This document shows positions 58,182-64,000 of a stretch of DNA of 64,000 nt, piece after piece. This stretch comes from Ferrimonas marina. Its GTDB lineage: Bacteria; Pseudomonadota; Gammaproteobacteria; Enterobacterales; Shewanellaceae. The notes beneath the pieces were generated by a model. The model was given only the letters and a program-made list of their open reading frames with translations, made no database searches and was not told the origin of the DNA. A program made the translations under genes and the position numbers. Each line of letters starts with the position of its first letter. Position 1 is the first letter of the stretch. Where the stretch lies: assembly GCF_900129905.1 (NCBI RefSeq), contig NZ_FQXG01000003.1, positions 425,771 through 489,770 on the forward strand, in the 5' to 3' direction.

Positions 58182-58679
58182 CTAAGCGATACGGATCACC
58201 AGCTGGACTTGGTCGCTATCCATCCGGACCGCGCCACCAATGGCGAGGTCAATGATCCCTTTGTCCCGATTGATCTTCCAGTCACTGTGTCGGCCTAATT
58301 CCTCTTCAGCGAACACGAAAGGTTGGATCTGGCTGCCACGCCAGGTCAGGCCGGTTTCTTTCAGAATGATGCATTCGGCATCGTGGGCGCCAATATAGGT
58401 CGTGCCGTCGGCGGAGGAGACCCCGGCAATGCGTTGGGTGAGAAAACTAAGCATCTGAAGAACGTCACCGTTGGCTTTTATCATTTCGAAGGAGCCGTCC
58501 CTTGCTACTTCGGTGCCATAGGTGGTCAGGGCTTTCTCGACCGCTGCCTTTGTAAATGTCAGGACGTCAAAGCTGCTCGGGTGAGCAATTTGACGGCCGA
58601 ACACCTGGGTGACACTTTCTGGATCTCTGTTCAGGCACCAGGCGATGGCCAGTTGCAGCACACATTGCGATCGGTTCAT
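58182..58679 (-). CDS. Unrecognised protein with operator
   Basis: 165-aa alpha/beta protein with AGGAAG before the ATG. No family recognised; it contains a THxDAE-like IGAHDAECIIL strand. A palindromic operator variant lies 20 bases upstream at 58699-58714, so it is probably in the regulon. Confidence 0.72.
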   Translation of the reverse strand: MNRSQCVLQLAIAWCLNRDPESVTQVFGRQIAHPSSFDVLTFTKAAVEKALTTYGTEVARDGSFEMIKANGDVLQMLSFLTQRIAGVSSADGTTYIGAHDAECIILKETGLTWRGSQIQPFVFAEEELGRHSDWKINRDKGIIDLAIGGAVRMDSDQVQLVIRIA

Positions 58680-58698
58680 AGTGACTTCCTAATTGTCA

Positions 58699-58714
58699 GT
58701 ATATGTAAATATAT
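58699..58714. promoter_or_regulatory. Operator variant, GTATAT-GTAA-ATATAT
   Basis: AT-rich near-palindrome 20 bases upstream of the start codon at 58679; same architecture (6-4-6) as the perfect copies. Confidence 0.45.
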
Positions 58715-58747
58715 TGACGTAAGCGATTGTGAAAAGCAACTGTCGGG

Positions 58748-59059
58748 TTACTCGAAGGTGCCAGGCTCAAACTCAGCATCAATAACAAGCCGGAGTTCCT
58801 GGTTGCATTGCGCGCTGATCAGGGCAACCTTGTGATGCAGCAGGGCGGCCTCAAATTTTAGGTAATGGTCGTTGTCCTGCTCCTTGCCCTGGAAGTGGGG
58901 ATTTCTGGTCATGCCTTGGTGGGTAGGAGTAAAGCCGAGATCGGGGCTGGACAAAACGATGTGACCGGCAGTGTCTGTGCCGGCGAAGCTCAGCTGGATG
59001 GCCATTTTAGGGTATTTGTCGAGAAGGGTCTGGAGGTCTTGCTGAAGCTGCTCGTGCAT
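58748..59059 (-). CDS. Unrecognised small protein
   Basis: 103-aa protein. AGGA lies eight bases ahead of the ATG at 59059; the longer frame to 59155 is not supported. Short N-terminal coiled helix (LQQDLQTLLDKY), then a beta-rich part. No family recognised. It follows the gene at 59152-59409 on the same strand. Confidence 0.7.
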   Translation of the reverse strand: MHEQLQQDLQTLLDKYPKMAIQLSFAGTDTAGHIVLSSPDLGFTPTHQGMTRNPHFQGKEQDNDHYLKFEAALLHHKVALISAQCNQELRLVIDAEFEPGTFE

Positions 59060-59151
59060 TGATTTCGTCCTAAGGGCTACCGAGCGTCCGAGCATACCAA
59101 AGTGCGTACAGCAGGGGTAGTTAGGCCGGGTTAACGCCCGGCCTTCACCAT

Positions 59152-59409
59152 TCAAAGCATCATGGCTTCGTTGGAGTTGTGCACTTTCTGGACTGCAAGG
59201 GTGCCGTCATAGACGATGTCACCGTTGCGGCCGAAGTTGCGTCCACGCAGCGGGATCACTTCGGCAACAGTGACTGGGCGGCGGTCTTGCCGGCTGCATA
59301 GCCAGGCTTTGAGCCGGGGCTTGGTCAGCAGGGTAGTCATTTCAACCTGGATTAGGTCAGACGTGGTCATGTTGTCGCCGTTCTGAGCGACGTGGTAGAG
59401 GTTTTCCAT
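59152..59409 (-). CDS. Unrecognised small protein
   Basis: 85-aa protein, probably a small beta-rich fold (RPVTVAEVIPLRGRNFGRNGD). AAGGATGGG lies ahead of the ATG. No family recognised. A GGCCGGG/CCCGGCC hairpin between it and the next gene (59124-59143) may attenuate read-through. In the 59410-59675 gap, CACTGGCC/GGCCAGTG (about 59469-59489) is a hairpin of unknown role. Confidence 0.7.
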   Translation of the reverse strand: MENLYHVAQNGDNMTTSDLIQVEMTTLLTKPRLKAWLCSRQDRRPVTVAEVIPLRGRNFGRNGDIVYDGTLAVQKVHNSNEAMML

Positions 59410-59675
59410 TGTGTTCCCATCCTTGGGTGATTGAAGCTAAACGATAGTCAACAAGAAACTTTTTTGCCACTGGCCTTTTGGGCCAGTGCGCTTTGATTTC
59501 TCTTCAAGAACCCGACAAATTCCGTCTTGTCGTTAACGATTTGGATGGTCACACAGTGGCAATAATAATGCAAGTTAACTCATTGTTGCGGTGATGGATC
59601 AATCTTTGTGTGGCTAGCGATTGTCAGGTTTTGCCGGGGTGCTATCGTCTATTCGTTGAATTGATGGAGTTTGGT

Positions 59676-60380
59676 ATGAATGCAACCATGGCAGAGGCTT
59701 GCGCCTCAAGGTCAACCTGGGGCTGCACAGAGCATCTGATCCAGTTACTTGGGGTTGATGTTGAAGCGGTTCACGATGATTACTTCTTTGACGTGATGGC
59801 GGGTAGGGTACCCAACCAGTTTCCCAAAGGTCCGGTGGTGGATGATTTCGGCATGAAGGACTGGGGGCATGGTCTGCTAATGCAATCTCATGGTTTCTTT
59901 GGCCTGGTAGCGGCGCCTATGGCGGACGCGCTGGCACTGCTACTGCGGGGACAGGTTGTACTGGAGGTCGGCGCCGGCCGGGGCCTTCTGGCCAGGTCCC
60001 TGCGTGACAGGCATGTGGAGGTCATTGCTACGGACCGGTCGGAGGGCAAGGTTGACCCGCTCACGGGTACGCATGTAGTAAAGGCCAACGGTAAAGAGGC
60101 GGTCCGGCGCTATGGGAAGCAATCCGACGTGTTGCTGCTTGTGTGCCCTGACAGGGCTGAAGACTATGTGGAGGTGATCCGGACCTGGGCGCAACTAAAG
60201 GGGGCGGAAGCTCGAGTGATTGTGGTCGGCGAGTCCCCAGGGGGCTGTCATCTGCCGCTGGAAGCTGATGATTACCTGAGATTATGGCCGGATTTCCCTG
60301 GGATCCCCTACCGGAGTTACCACCATAGGACGGAGCGTGTGACAGGCTACCTTGCCCAGCAAAGTGCCTGGAGTCAGTGA
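59676..60380 (+). CDS. Class I methyltransferase-like protein, paralogue B
   Basis: 234-aa paralogue of the product at 14294-15235. VVLEVGAGRGLLARSLRDRHVEVIATD (motif I and the following strand; about residues 96-119) is nearly the same in both. DVLLLVCP corresponds to the motif IV region and VVGESPGG parallels YLGESLGK. The ATG at 59676 has GGAG five bases upstream; earlier starts (59610, 59664) have no site. Shorter than paralogue A by ~80 residues at the C-terminus. SAM binding is inferred; substrate unknown. Confidence 0.72.
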   Translation: MNATMAEACASRSTWGCTEHLIQLLGVDVEAVHDDYFFDVMAGRVPNQFPKGPVVDDFGMKDWGHGLLMQSHGFFGLVAAPMADALALLLRGQVVLEVGAGRGLLARSLRDRHVEVIATDRSEGKVDPLTGTHVVKANGKEAVRRYGKQSDVLLLVCPDRAEDYVEVIRTWAQLKGAEARVIVVGESPGGCHLPLEADDYLRLWPDFPGIPYRSYHHRTERVTGYLAQQSAWSQ

Positions 60381-60609
60381 TCCGCAGTGACCGGGGTGTT
60401 TGAAGGGGCAGTGGCTACATCGTGGGTGCGGGGTAAGAACCATTAAATATTGCACGGGGGTTTGGGATTTCCCGGCAGAGCTGTTAGCGTAATTAATGTA
60501 GCGGTTTTGAGTAGTTTCGTCGTTACAGCAGTGGCCGAGGTCACTGGGGACCGGTGCTCGTGAGGTGTACTGGCCCATCCGGTTCGTCCCGGGTCCAGCA
60601 TCGCTGGGT

Positions 60610-60637
60610 AAAAAAGCCGCCTTCTGGCGGCTTTTTT
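60610..60637. terminator. Bidirectional terminator
   Basis: AAAAAAGCCGCC-TTCT-GGCGGCTTTTTT, a classic hairpin with T-runs on both strands, ending the secreted-protein gene at 60649 (minus). The gap 60381-60609 holds no other feature I can name. Confidence 0.9.
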
Positions 60638-60648
60638 GCGTCTTGTGG

Positions 60649-61356
60649 TCAGCGGTCGTCCTTATCTAGGTCGCAGTCGCCTTGCCCGACGCAGCCACCA
60701 CCGCCACCACCGAAACATTGCAAAGCGTTCGCTGCACAAACCGGTGCCTGTACTTGGGTCCAGCTGCCCCAGACACCGGGGGAAGTTTCAGACCGGATCT
60801 GGCTACCTGCGGTACAGGTGTAACTCAGAGTGCCAGAGCTGCAGTTAAGTACGGCGGTCTGGCTTTGGAGTTGGGTAAACGTGGCGACGGCATCGACGTA
60901 TACTGATCGGGTTGTGGAGAGTTTTGATGTGCTGTCGGTGACCCTGACCGTCACAGTGCCCTGGCGTTTACTTTCGCCTGAAGTAGTCCGGGAAATCCCC
61001 CAGGTACGCGAATTCCCACTGATGCTGGCAGTGCCTGGGTTGGTGCTGCCGTAGGTCCAGCTGTATGAGCAACTGCCATGAGGGCACGAGGCACTTGCTG
61101 AGACCGTAACAGAGGCATAGGCCGAGCCGGAATAGCTACTCACGTGATGCTTACAGCTGGTGCGGTTGCAGGACAGTGACAAGCTGGGGGCTGTATAGCT
61201 GGGTGTGGTTGAGCCGCTGCTGCCGGTAACCAGTGGGGTGGAGCTAATATCGCTAGCAGTTGTAACAATGCCACTATGCCATTGCTTGGCCATAGCAACA
61301 CCGGTGCTGGTTGCGGCAAGTAAGCCCAAAAGAATTAACAGCTGTCGTAACTTCAT
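60649..61356 (-). CDS. Secreted PKD/Ig-like cysteine-rich protein, paralogue 3
   Basis: 235-aa member of the family at 33005 and 33803: signal peptide (LLILLGLLAATSTGVAMA), mature start KQWHSGIVTTASDISSTPL, Ig/PKD-like domain with CNRTSC, CPHGSCSYSWTYGS and TVTVRVTDS, then TYTC...RSETSPGVWGSW...C. It ends in a polyglycine and acidic tail (FGGGGGGCVGQGDCDLDKD) with two extra cysteines absent from the others. No clear ribosome site was seen. Located 26 kb away from the other two, so it was moved or duplicated separately. Confidence 0.8.
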   Translation of the reverse strand: MKLRQLLILLGLLAATSTGVAMAKQWHSGIVTTASDISSTPLVTGSSGSTTPSYTAPSLSLSCNRTSCKHHVSSYSGSAYASVTVSASASCPHGSCSYSWTYGSTNPGTASISGNSRTWGISRTTSGESKRQGTVTVRVTDSTSKLSTTRSVYVDAVATFTQLQSQTAVLNCSSGTLSYTCTAGSQIRSETSPGVWGSWTQVQAPVCAANALQCFGGGGGGCVGQGDCDLDKDDR

Positions 61357-61601
61357 GACGGCAAATTTCCATGTTAGTCGTTAGATTAATAATATCACTC
61401 GAGCTTTGCCAGTCTGGATAATCAACCAAAAATAAGGGTGTTAACGATATATTTACACCTGCGCAACGACTGGTGTCGATAGATTTATTAGACTCTGGAT
61501 GAGTTTCTATAATCTAATAAGCGAAAGGCAATGTGTCGCGATTATTGGGTTTTTTGTTGGAGTTTATAGCGCTCAAGGAATTTGGCTAGTGCTGGCACAG
61601 T

Positions 61602-61639
61602 AAAAAGCGCAGAGGTTAGGGTAAGTTCCTACTGCGCTT
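61602..61639 (-). terminator. Rho-independent terminator (minus strand)
   Basis: AAGCGCAG/CTGCGCTT stem; on the minus strand the second arm runs into TTTTTAC. Ends the operon starting at the window edge. The AT-rich gap between here and 61356 has no recognised gene. Confidence 0.75.
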
Positions 61640-61664
61640 TGTGTCTTGAATAATGAGGTGTGAC

Positions 61665-61802
61665 TCACCAATTATTCCGATGCTTGATGCGTTCTCTGAT
61701 GGTCAATTGAGCAAGATAGCCAAGCCCTGTTAGAAAAATAATGGGTGGTGCTAAAGTTAAATTGGCAGCCCCTTGGGTGGCCATTGCAAAAATTAATATC
61801 AT
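61665..61802 (-). CDS. 45-aa hydrophobic membrane protein
   Basis: Short gene (MILIFAMATQ start, ...IKHRNNW end) that is mostly one or two hydrophobic segments (residues 1-34) with a basic tail. The ATG overlaps the TGA of the upstream gene by four bases (ATGA, 61799-61802), strong support that it is translated. Last gene of a four-gene operon, directly followed by a terminator. Could be a small anchor or toxin-like membrane peptide; unknown. Confidence 0.65.
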   Translation of the reverse strand: MILIFAMATQGAANLTLAPPIIFLTGLGYLAQLTIRERIKHRNNW

Positions 61803-62542
61803 AGTGACAAAGATTCATCATGGTTTTTATCGAGTTTATAATGTCGCCCAGCCGCTTCCCTGAAGGCTTCAATTCGATGGTTCAGATGGTCGATGCTGAC
61901 GGTATCGAGAGGGGAAAACCGGTCCATTTCGACAATGGCCTTTGCGCAGTCCAGAAGTGGCTGGTGCCAAGTTAGCTTCGGATAGATCTCACTAAGTGCA
62001 ACAAGCGTTGTTGCAGACCGGTGCAGTCCGTAATAACTCACCTTTGCCTGGTCGAGCCCGACATTTACCAGGTCAAAGGTTTTACGCATGCCGTCCCATA
62101 CTGCAGCACGCTGGAAAGAAACGGATTTTGCGGCACTTGCCTCAATGGCTTTATCCAAGAGCTCTACGCTTCTTACCAGTTGTTCTTGGGCGCGAAGCAT
62201 GTAGTAGCTATGCTTTTCAACAGCGTGTTCACGGCGGGCTTGTTGTTGATAGCTACGGTCTAATCCGCTGCCGATATTCTCGATTACTTCAAAATATTGG
62301 TCTTTTGCCATGATGTGTTCGTACATGGCCTTTACAGAGTCTTTTACTCGTTCAATATGCTCATCTGGCCGTTTTTTTCCACTGCTATGCTGCATCGCGG
62401 TTACATACGCTCTATACTCGCCCTTGTCTGCGTGGTTGATGTAAATCAAGTCCCTTTTGAGCGAATGCATTAGAGTTACATGTCGATAAATTGCTTGAAT
62501 GTCGAGCTTTGCTGGATCTTCGGGCCTGTTGTCTTCTGTCAT
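61799..62542 (-). CDS. Unrecognised helical protein
   Basis: 247-aa almost fully helical protein (MHSLKRDLIYIN, KDSVKAMYEHIM, LVRSVELLDKAIE). Similar in type to the preceding gene product at 62596-63318 but without obvious sequence identity. More AT-rich than most of the window, with codon use suggesting a different origin. Operon member; the downstream small membrane gene is translationally coupled. Function unknown. Confidence 0.75.
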   Translation of the reverse strand: MTEDNRPEDPAKLDIQAIYRHVTLMHSLKRDLIYINHADKGEYRAYVTAMQHSSGKKRPDEHIERVKDSVKAMYEHIMAKDQYFEVIENIGSGLDRSYQQQARREHAVEKHSYYMLRAQEQLVRSVELLDKAIEASAAKSVSFQRAAVWDGMRKTFDLVNVGLDQAKVSYYGLHRSATTLVALSEIYPKLTWHQPLLDCAKAIVEMDRFSPLDTVSIDHLNHRIEAFREAAGRHYKLDKNHDESLSL

Positions 62543-62595
62543 TGTTCTGTGCCTGTAGTCGAGAATCTAGTTTGACTTATCTGGTCAATAAAAAC

Positions 62596-63318
62596 CTAAA
62601 GGTTGTAGCCGTCAGCGCGATCTCTTTGACTCACAATGTGGCTTTGTGCGGCTTGTTTAAATCGAGATGTTAAGGAGTGCACTAACTTGGGATCTTTAAA
62701 TGTTCCTTCGCCCTTCCCCAAATAGCTTGAGAGGTTCTTCGCACATTTAGTAATCTCGGAGTCCGAGTTGATGTCGTCAAAGAACTTACTAAGGGAGGCA
62801 AGCGACCTGCAGGTTTTCAGTAATTCAATGCACCTTTTGTCATTGACTGGTAACTTGTTGGCCACAATGTTATGGGCGTCACAGAGACCTTGCTTTATAA
62901 AAGCAAGTTGATAGTGTTGAGCATCATTAGCAATGGAATTGCGGGCATTGACACCGCAAAGGTGGACCTCTTGCCTCACGCGATCGCCTTCCTTAATGGA
63001 TGACTGTAACCTCGACGATGCCTTTAAGCGATTGGTTCGCTGTCGCAATGAGGAGAGCCAATTGGTGGTCTTGTTATCGAGGTTAAATAGGATTTGGGTT
63101 TGGGATTCCGCTTCCGATGCATGTTCCTCAAGCCCTTCAAGGCTTTTTTCCAACAAGGAAAAGTGGGTGTTGTCAGGCCGGTGTAACTTGAAATAGCCTT
63201 TGCCAATCATGCTGACCTCAATGGCTTGCGTGGGGTCTGCCCAGACTGGAACGCGGCTCTTCTCTATCAGATTGTCCAGCATGTACAGTTGGTCGTGGAT
63301 CTTGTCGAGGTCTGTCAT
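62596..63318 (-). CDS. Unrecognised helical protein
   Basis: 240-aa helical protein. Residues ~75-115 contain a likely coiled coil (EKSLEGLEEHASEAESQ, LRQRTNRLKASS); the rest is helical with AKNLSSYLGKG. No domain recognised. It lies nine bases after the TIM-barrel gene, in the same operon. Also AT-rich compared with the rest. Confidence 0.75.
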   Translation of the reverse strand: MTDLDKIHDQLYMLDNLIEKSRVPVWADPTQAIEVSMIGKGYFKLHRPDNTHFSLLEKSLEGLEEHASEAESQTQILFNLDNKTTNWLSSLRQRTNRLKASSRLQSSIKEGDRVRQEVHLCGVNARNSIANDAQHYQLAFIKQGLCDAHNIVANKLPVNDKRCIELLKTCRSLASLSKFFDDINSDSEITKCAKNLSSYLGKGEGTFKDPKLVHSLTSRFKQAAQSHIVSQRDRADGYNL

Positions 63319-63327
63319 TCCGGTTCC

Positions 63328-64000
63328 CTATTGGGCATTTTGAGCAGATGCCAGTTGCCTGGCACGGTGTGCGTCATTACGTTGTTCGATCAAGCACGGT
63401 CGGGGTACGCTGATCCCGGTTTCTAATGACACCCGGTCATCGCCGACAACATCGAGAAACGTTGGTAGCGGGAAGTCGCCCTGGCCCAGGTGCCAGTGCA
63501 GATCGCGAGCGGTGCCCATCAGGCCGTCGCACAGATGGTACATGCGTGGCTGTAGGGCCATGAATTCGGCCAGGTGATGGTGAGGGTTCTGGTGCGTCTC
63601 CAGGCCGGCAACAACGGCGTGGCTGAAGTCAAAACAAAAGCCGATATCCAAGCACTCCAGGAAGCGGCTAATGCTGTCCGGGGTGTTTCCCAAGTGGTTG
63701 GCCGACCGTCCCGAACTTGCTGGAACATTCTCAATGGCGATGCGGGGGTCGTTCAACACGTGGAGGAACTCGATGTTGGCGTCCAGCGCATTGGGTCCGT
63801 GATTGAGCCCAGGGTGGATGATGATGGTGTCCGAGTCGCAGATATCCGCGAGGGAAAAGCTGTCGTTAAGCCTATCGAGGTTCGCTTTCCAGTTGTATCG
63901 ACGGGCCGGGTCAAAGTCATCGCCGATGTGCGGGGCGTGGACAACCCGGATGAATGGCATTAGGGCATTGAGCCGCAACTGCGGGAACCCTTGAAGGGCC
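63328..64000 (-). CDS. TIM-barrel protein, endonuclease IV/xylose isomerase-like, 5' partial
   Basis: At least 217 aa (plus ~7 more in frame to the window edge; the first in-window methionine-like start is a TTG at 63978, so the real start is probably outside). Order: RVVHAPHIGDDFD, IIIHPGLNHGP, RIAIENVPAS, GFCFDFSHAV, MYHLCDGLM and HWHLGQGDFPL. These H-P, E-N, D-x-S-H and D-G...H-G-x-G blocks are those of sugar-isomerase/AP-endonuclease-2 TIM barrels, with metal ligands E and H/D visible. Substrate not predictable. First visible gene of the operon. Confidence 0.8.
   Translation of the reverse strand, partial: ALQGFPQLRLNALMPFIRVVHAPHIGDDFDPARRYNWKANLDRLNDSFSLADICDSDTIIIHPGLNHGPNALDANIEFLHVLNDPRIAIENVPASSGRSANHLGNTPDSISRFLECLDIGFCFDFSHAVVAGLETHQNPHHHLAEFMALQPRMYHLCDGLMGTARDLHWHLGQGDFPLPTFLDVVGDDRVSLETGISVPRPCLIEQRNDAHRARQLASAQNAQ

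Noticed and set aside
1-64000. Insertion sequences, integrases, replication origin or conjugation genes
   Set aside because: No transposase, recombinase, Rep, relaxase or type IV secretion motif was seen in any frame, so the replicon type is left as inference.

Overview
The window reads as accessory DNA of a Gram-negative, probably gammaproteobacterial, host. The evidence is an outer-membrane phospholipase (pldA-like), an outer-membrane beta-barrel, lipoboxes, strong Shine-Dalgarno sites and many intrinsic terminators. No chromosomal housekeeping operon, IS element, replication gene or conjugation gene is visible. The mix of about 85 mostly small unrecognised genes, a single-strand binding protein, a polyvalent-protein-type zincin, PIN-PhoH, a YfbR-like nucleotidase, a RelA/SpoT-type HD hydrolase, ASCH, DUF3820, DUF4262, DUF4326 and DUF6884-like proteins is typical of a large plasmid or plasmid-like element. 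That assignment is inference.

Layout. 1-2.3 kb: three tandem related helical proteins. 2.3-6.2 kb (minus): ASCH, YfbR-like and unknown genes. 6.4-11.1 kb: a 1322-aa YobI-like membrane P-loop NTPase followed by a putative ADP-ribosyltransferase-fold protein. 11.2-13.2 kb: small regulators and a tandem cold-shock-domain protein. 13.4-13.8 kb: structured RNA and a tRNA-Arg(CCT)-like gene. 13.9-18.1 kb: membrane protein, methyltransferase-like protein, lipoprotein. 18.2-20.4 kb: an unknown gene, a stand-alone Cas6e and a ~0.94-kb non-coding array of small hairpins. 20.4-31.3 kb: NYN-like nuclease and many unknown genes. 31.6-35.5 kb: outer-membrane protein, ssb, two secreted paralogues, DUF3820 protein. 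35.9-41.9 kb: HD hydrolase coupled to an RMF-like gene, double-zincin protein, M15-type peptidase. 42.3-46.7 kb: pldA and a family of four tandem single-pass proteins. 47-54.6 kb: PIN-PhoH, a three-gene coupled operon, a TPR membrane protein. 55-57.3 kb: XRE regulator, winged helix, EAL domain. 57.3-64 kb: small unknown genes, a second methyltransferase-like protein, a third secreted paralogue, and an operon from a TIM-barrel protein that runs off the window edge.

The most striking locus is 18.7-20.35 kb. The Cas6e-like protein keeps the family N-terminus with its catalytic-type histidine and the C-terminal glycine-rich loop, but no other cas gene is present. It is followed directly by about 19 short hairpins. 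Most are exactly 5-bp stems closed by GNRA-type tetraloops, all in one orientation, with compensatory stem changes, and three carry a UUCG hairpin alongside. Spacers are irregular, so this is not an ordinary CRISPR array. The simplest reading is a Cas6e-processed, or Cas6e-binding, non-CRISPR RNA system.

A second recurring signal is a palindrome, ATATAC-N4-GTATAT, found about 20-55 bases upstream of at least twelve genes (including ssb and yfbR), which suggests one dispersed regulon under a common repressor.
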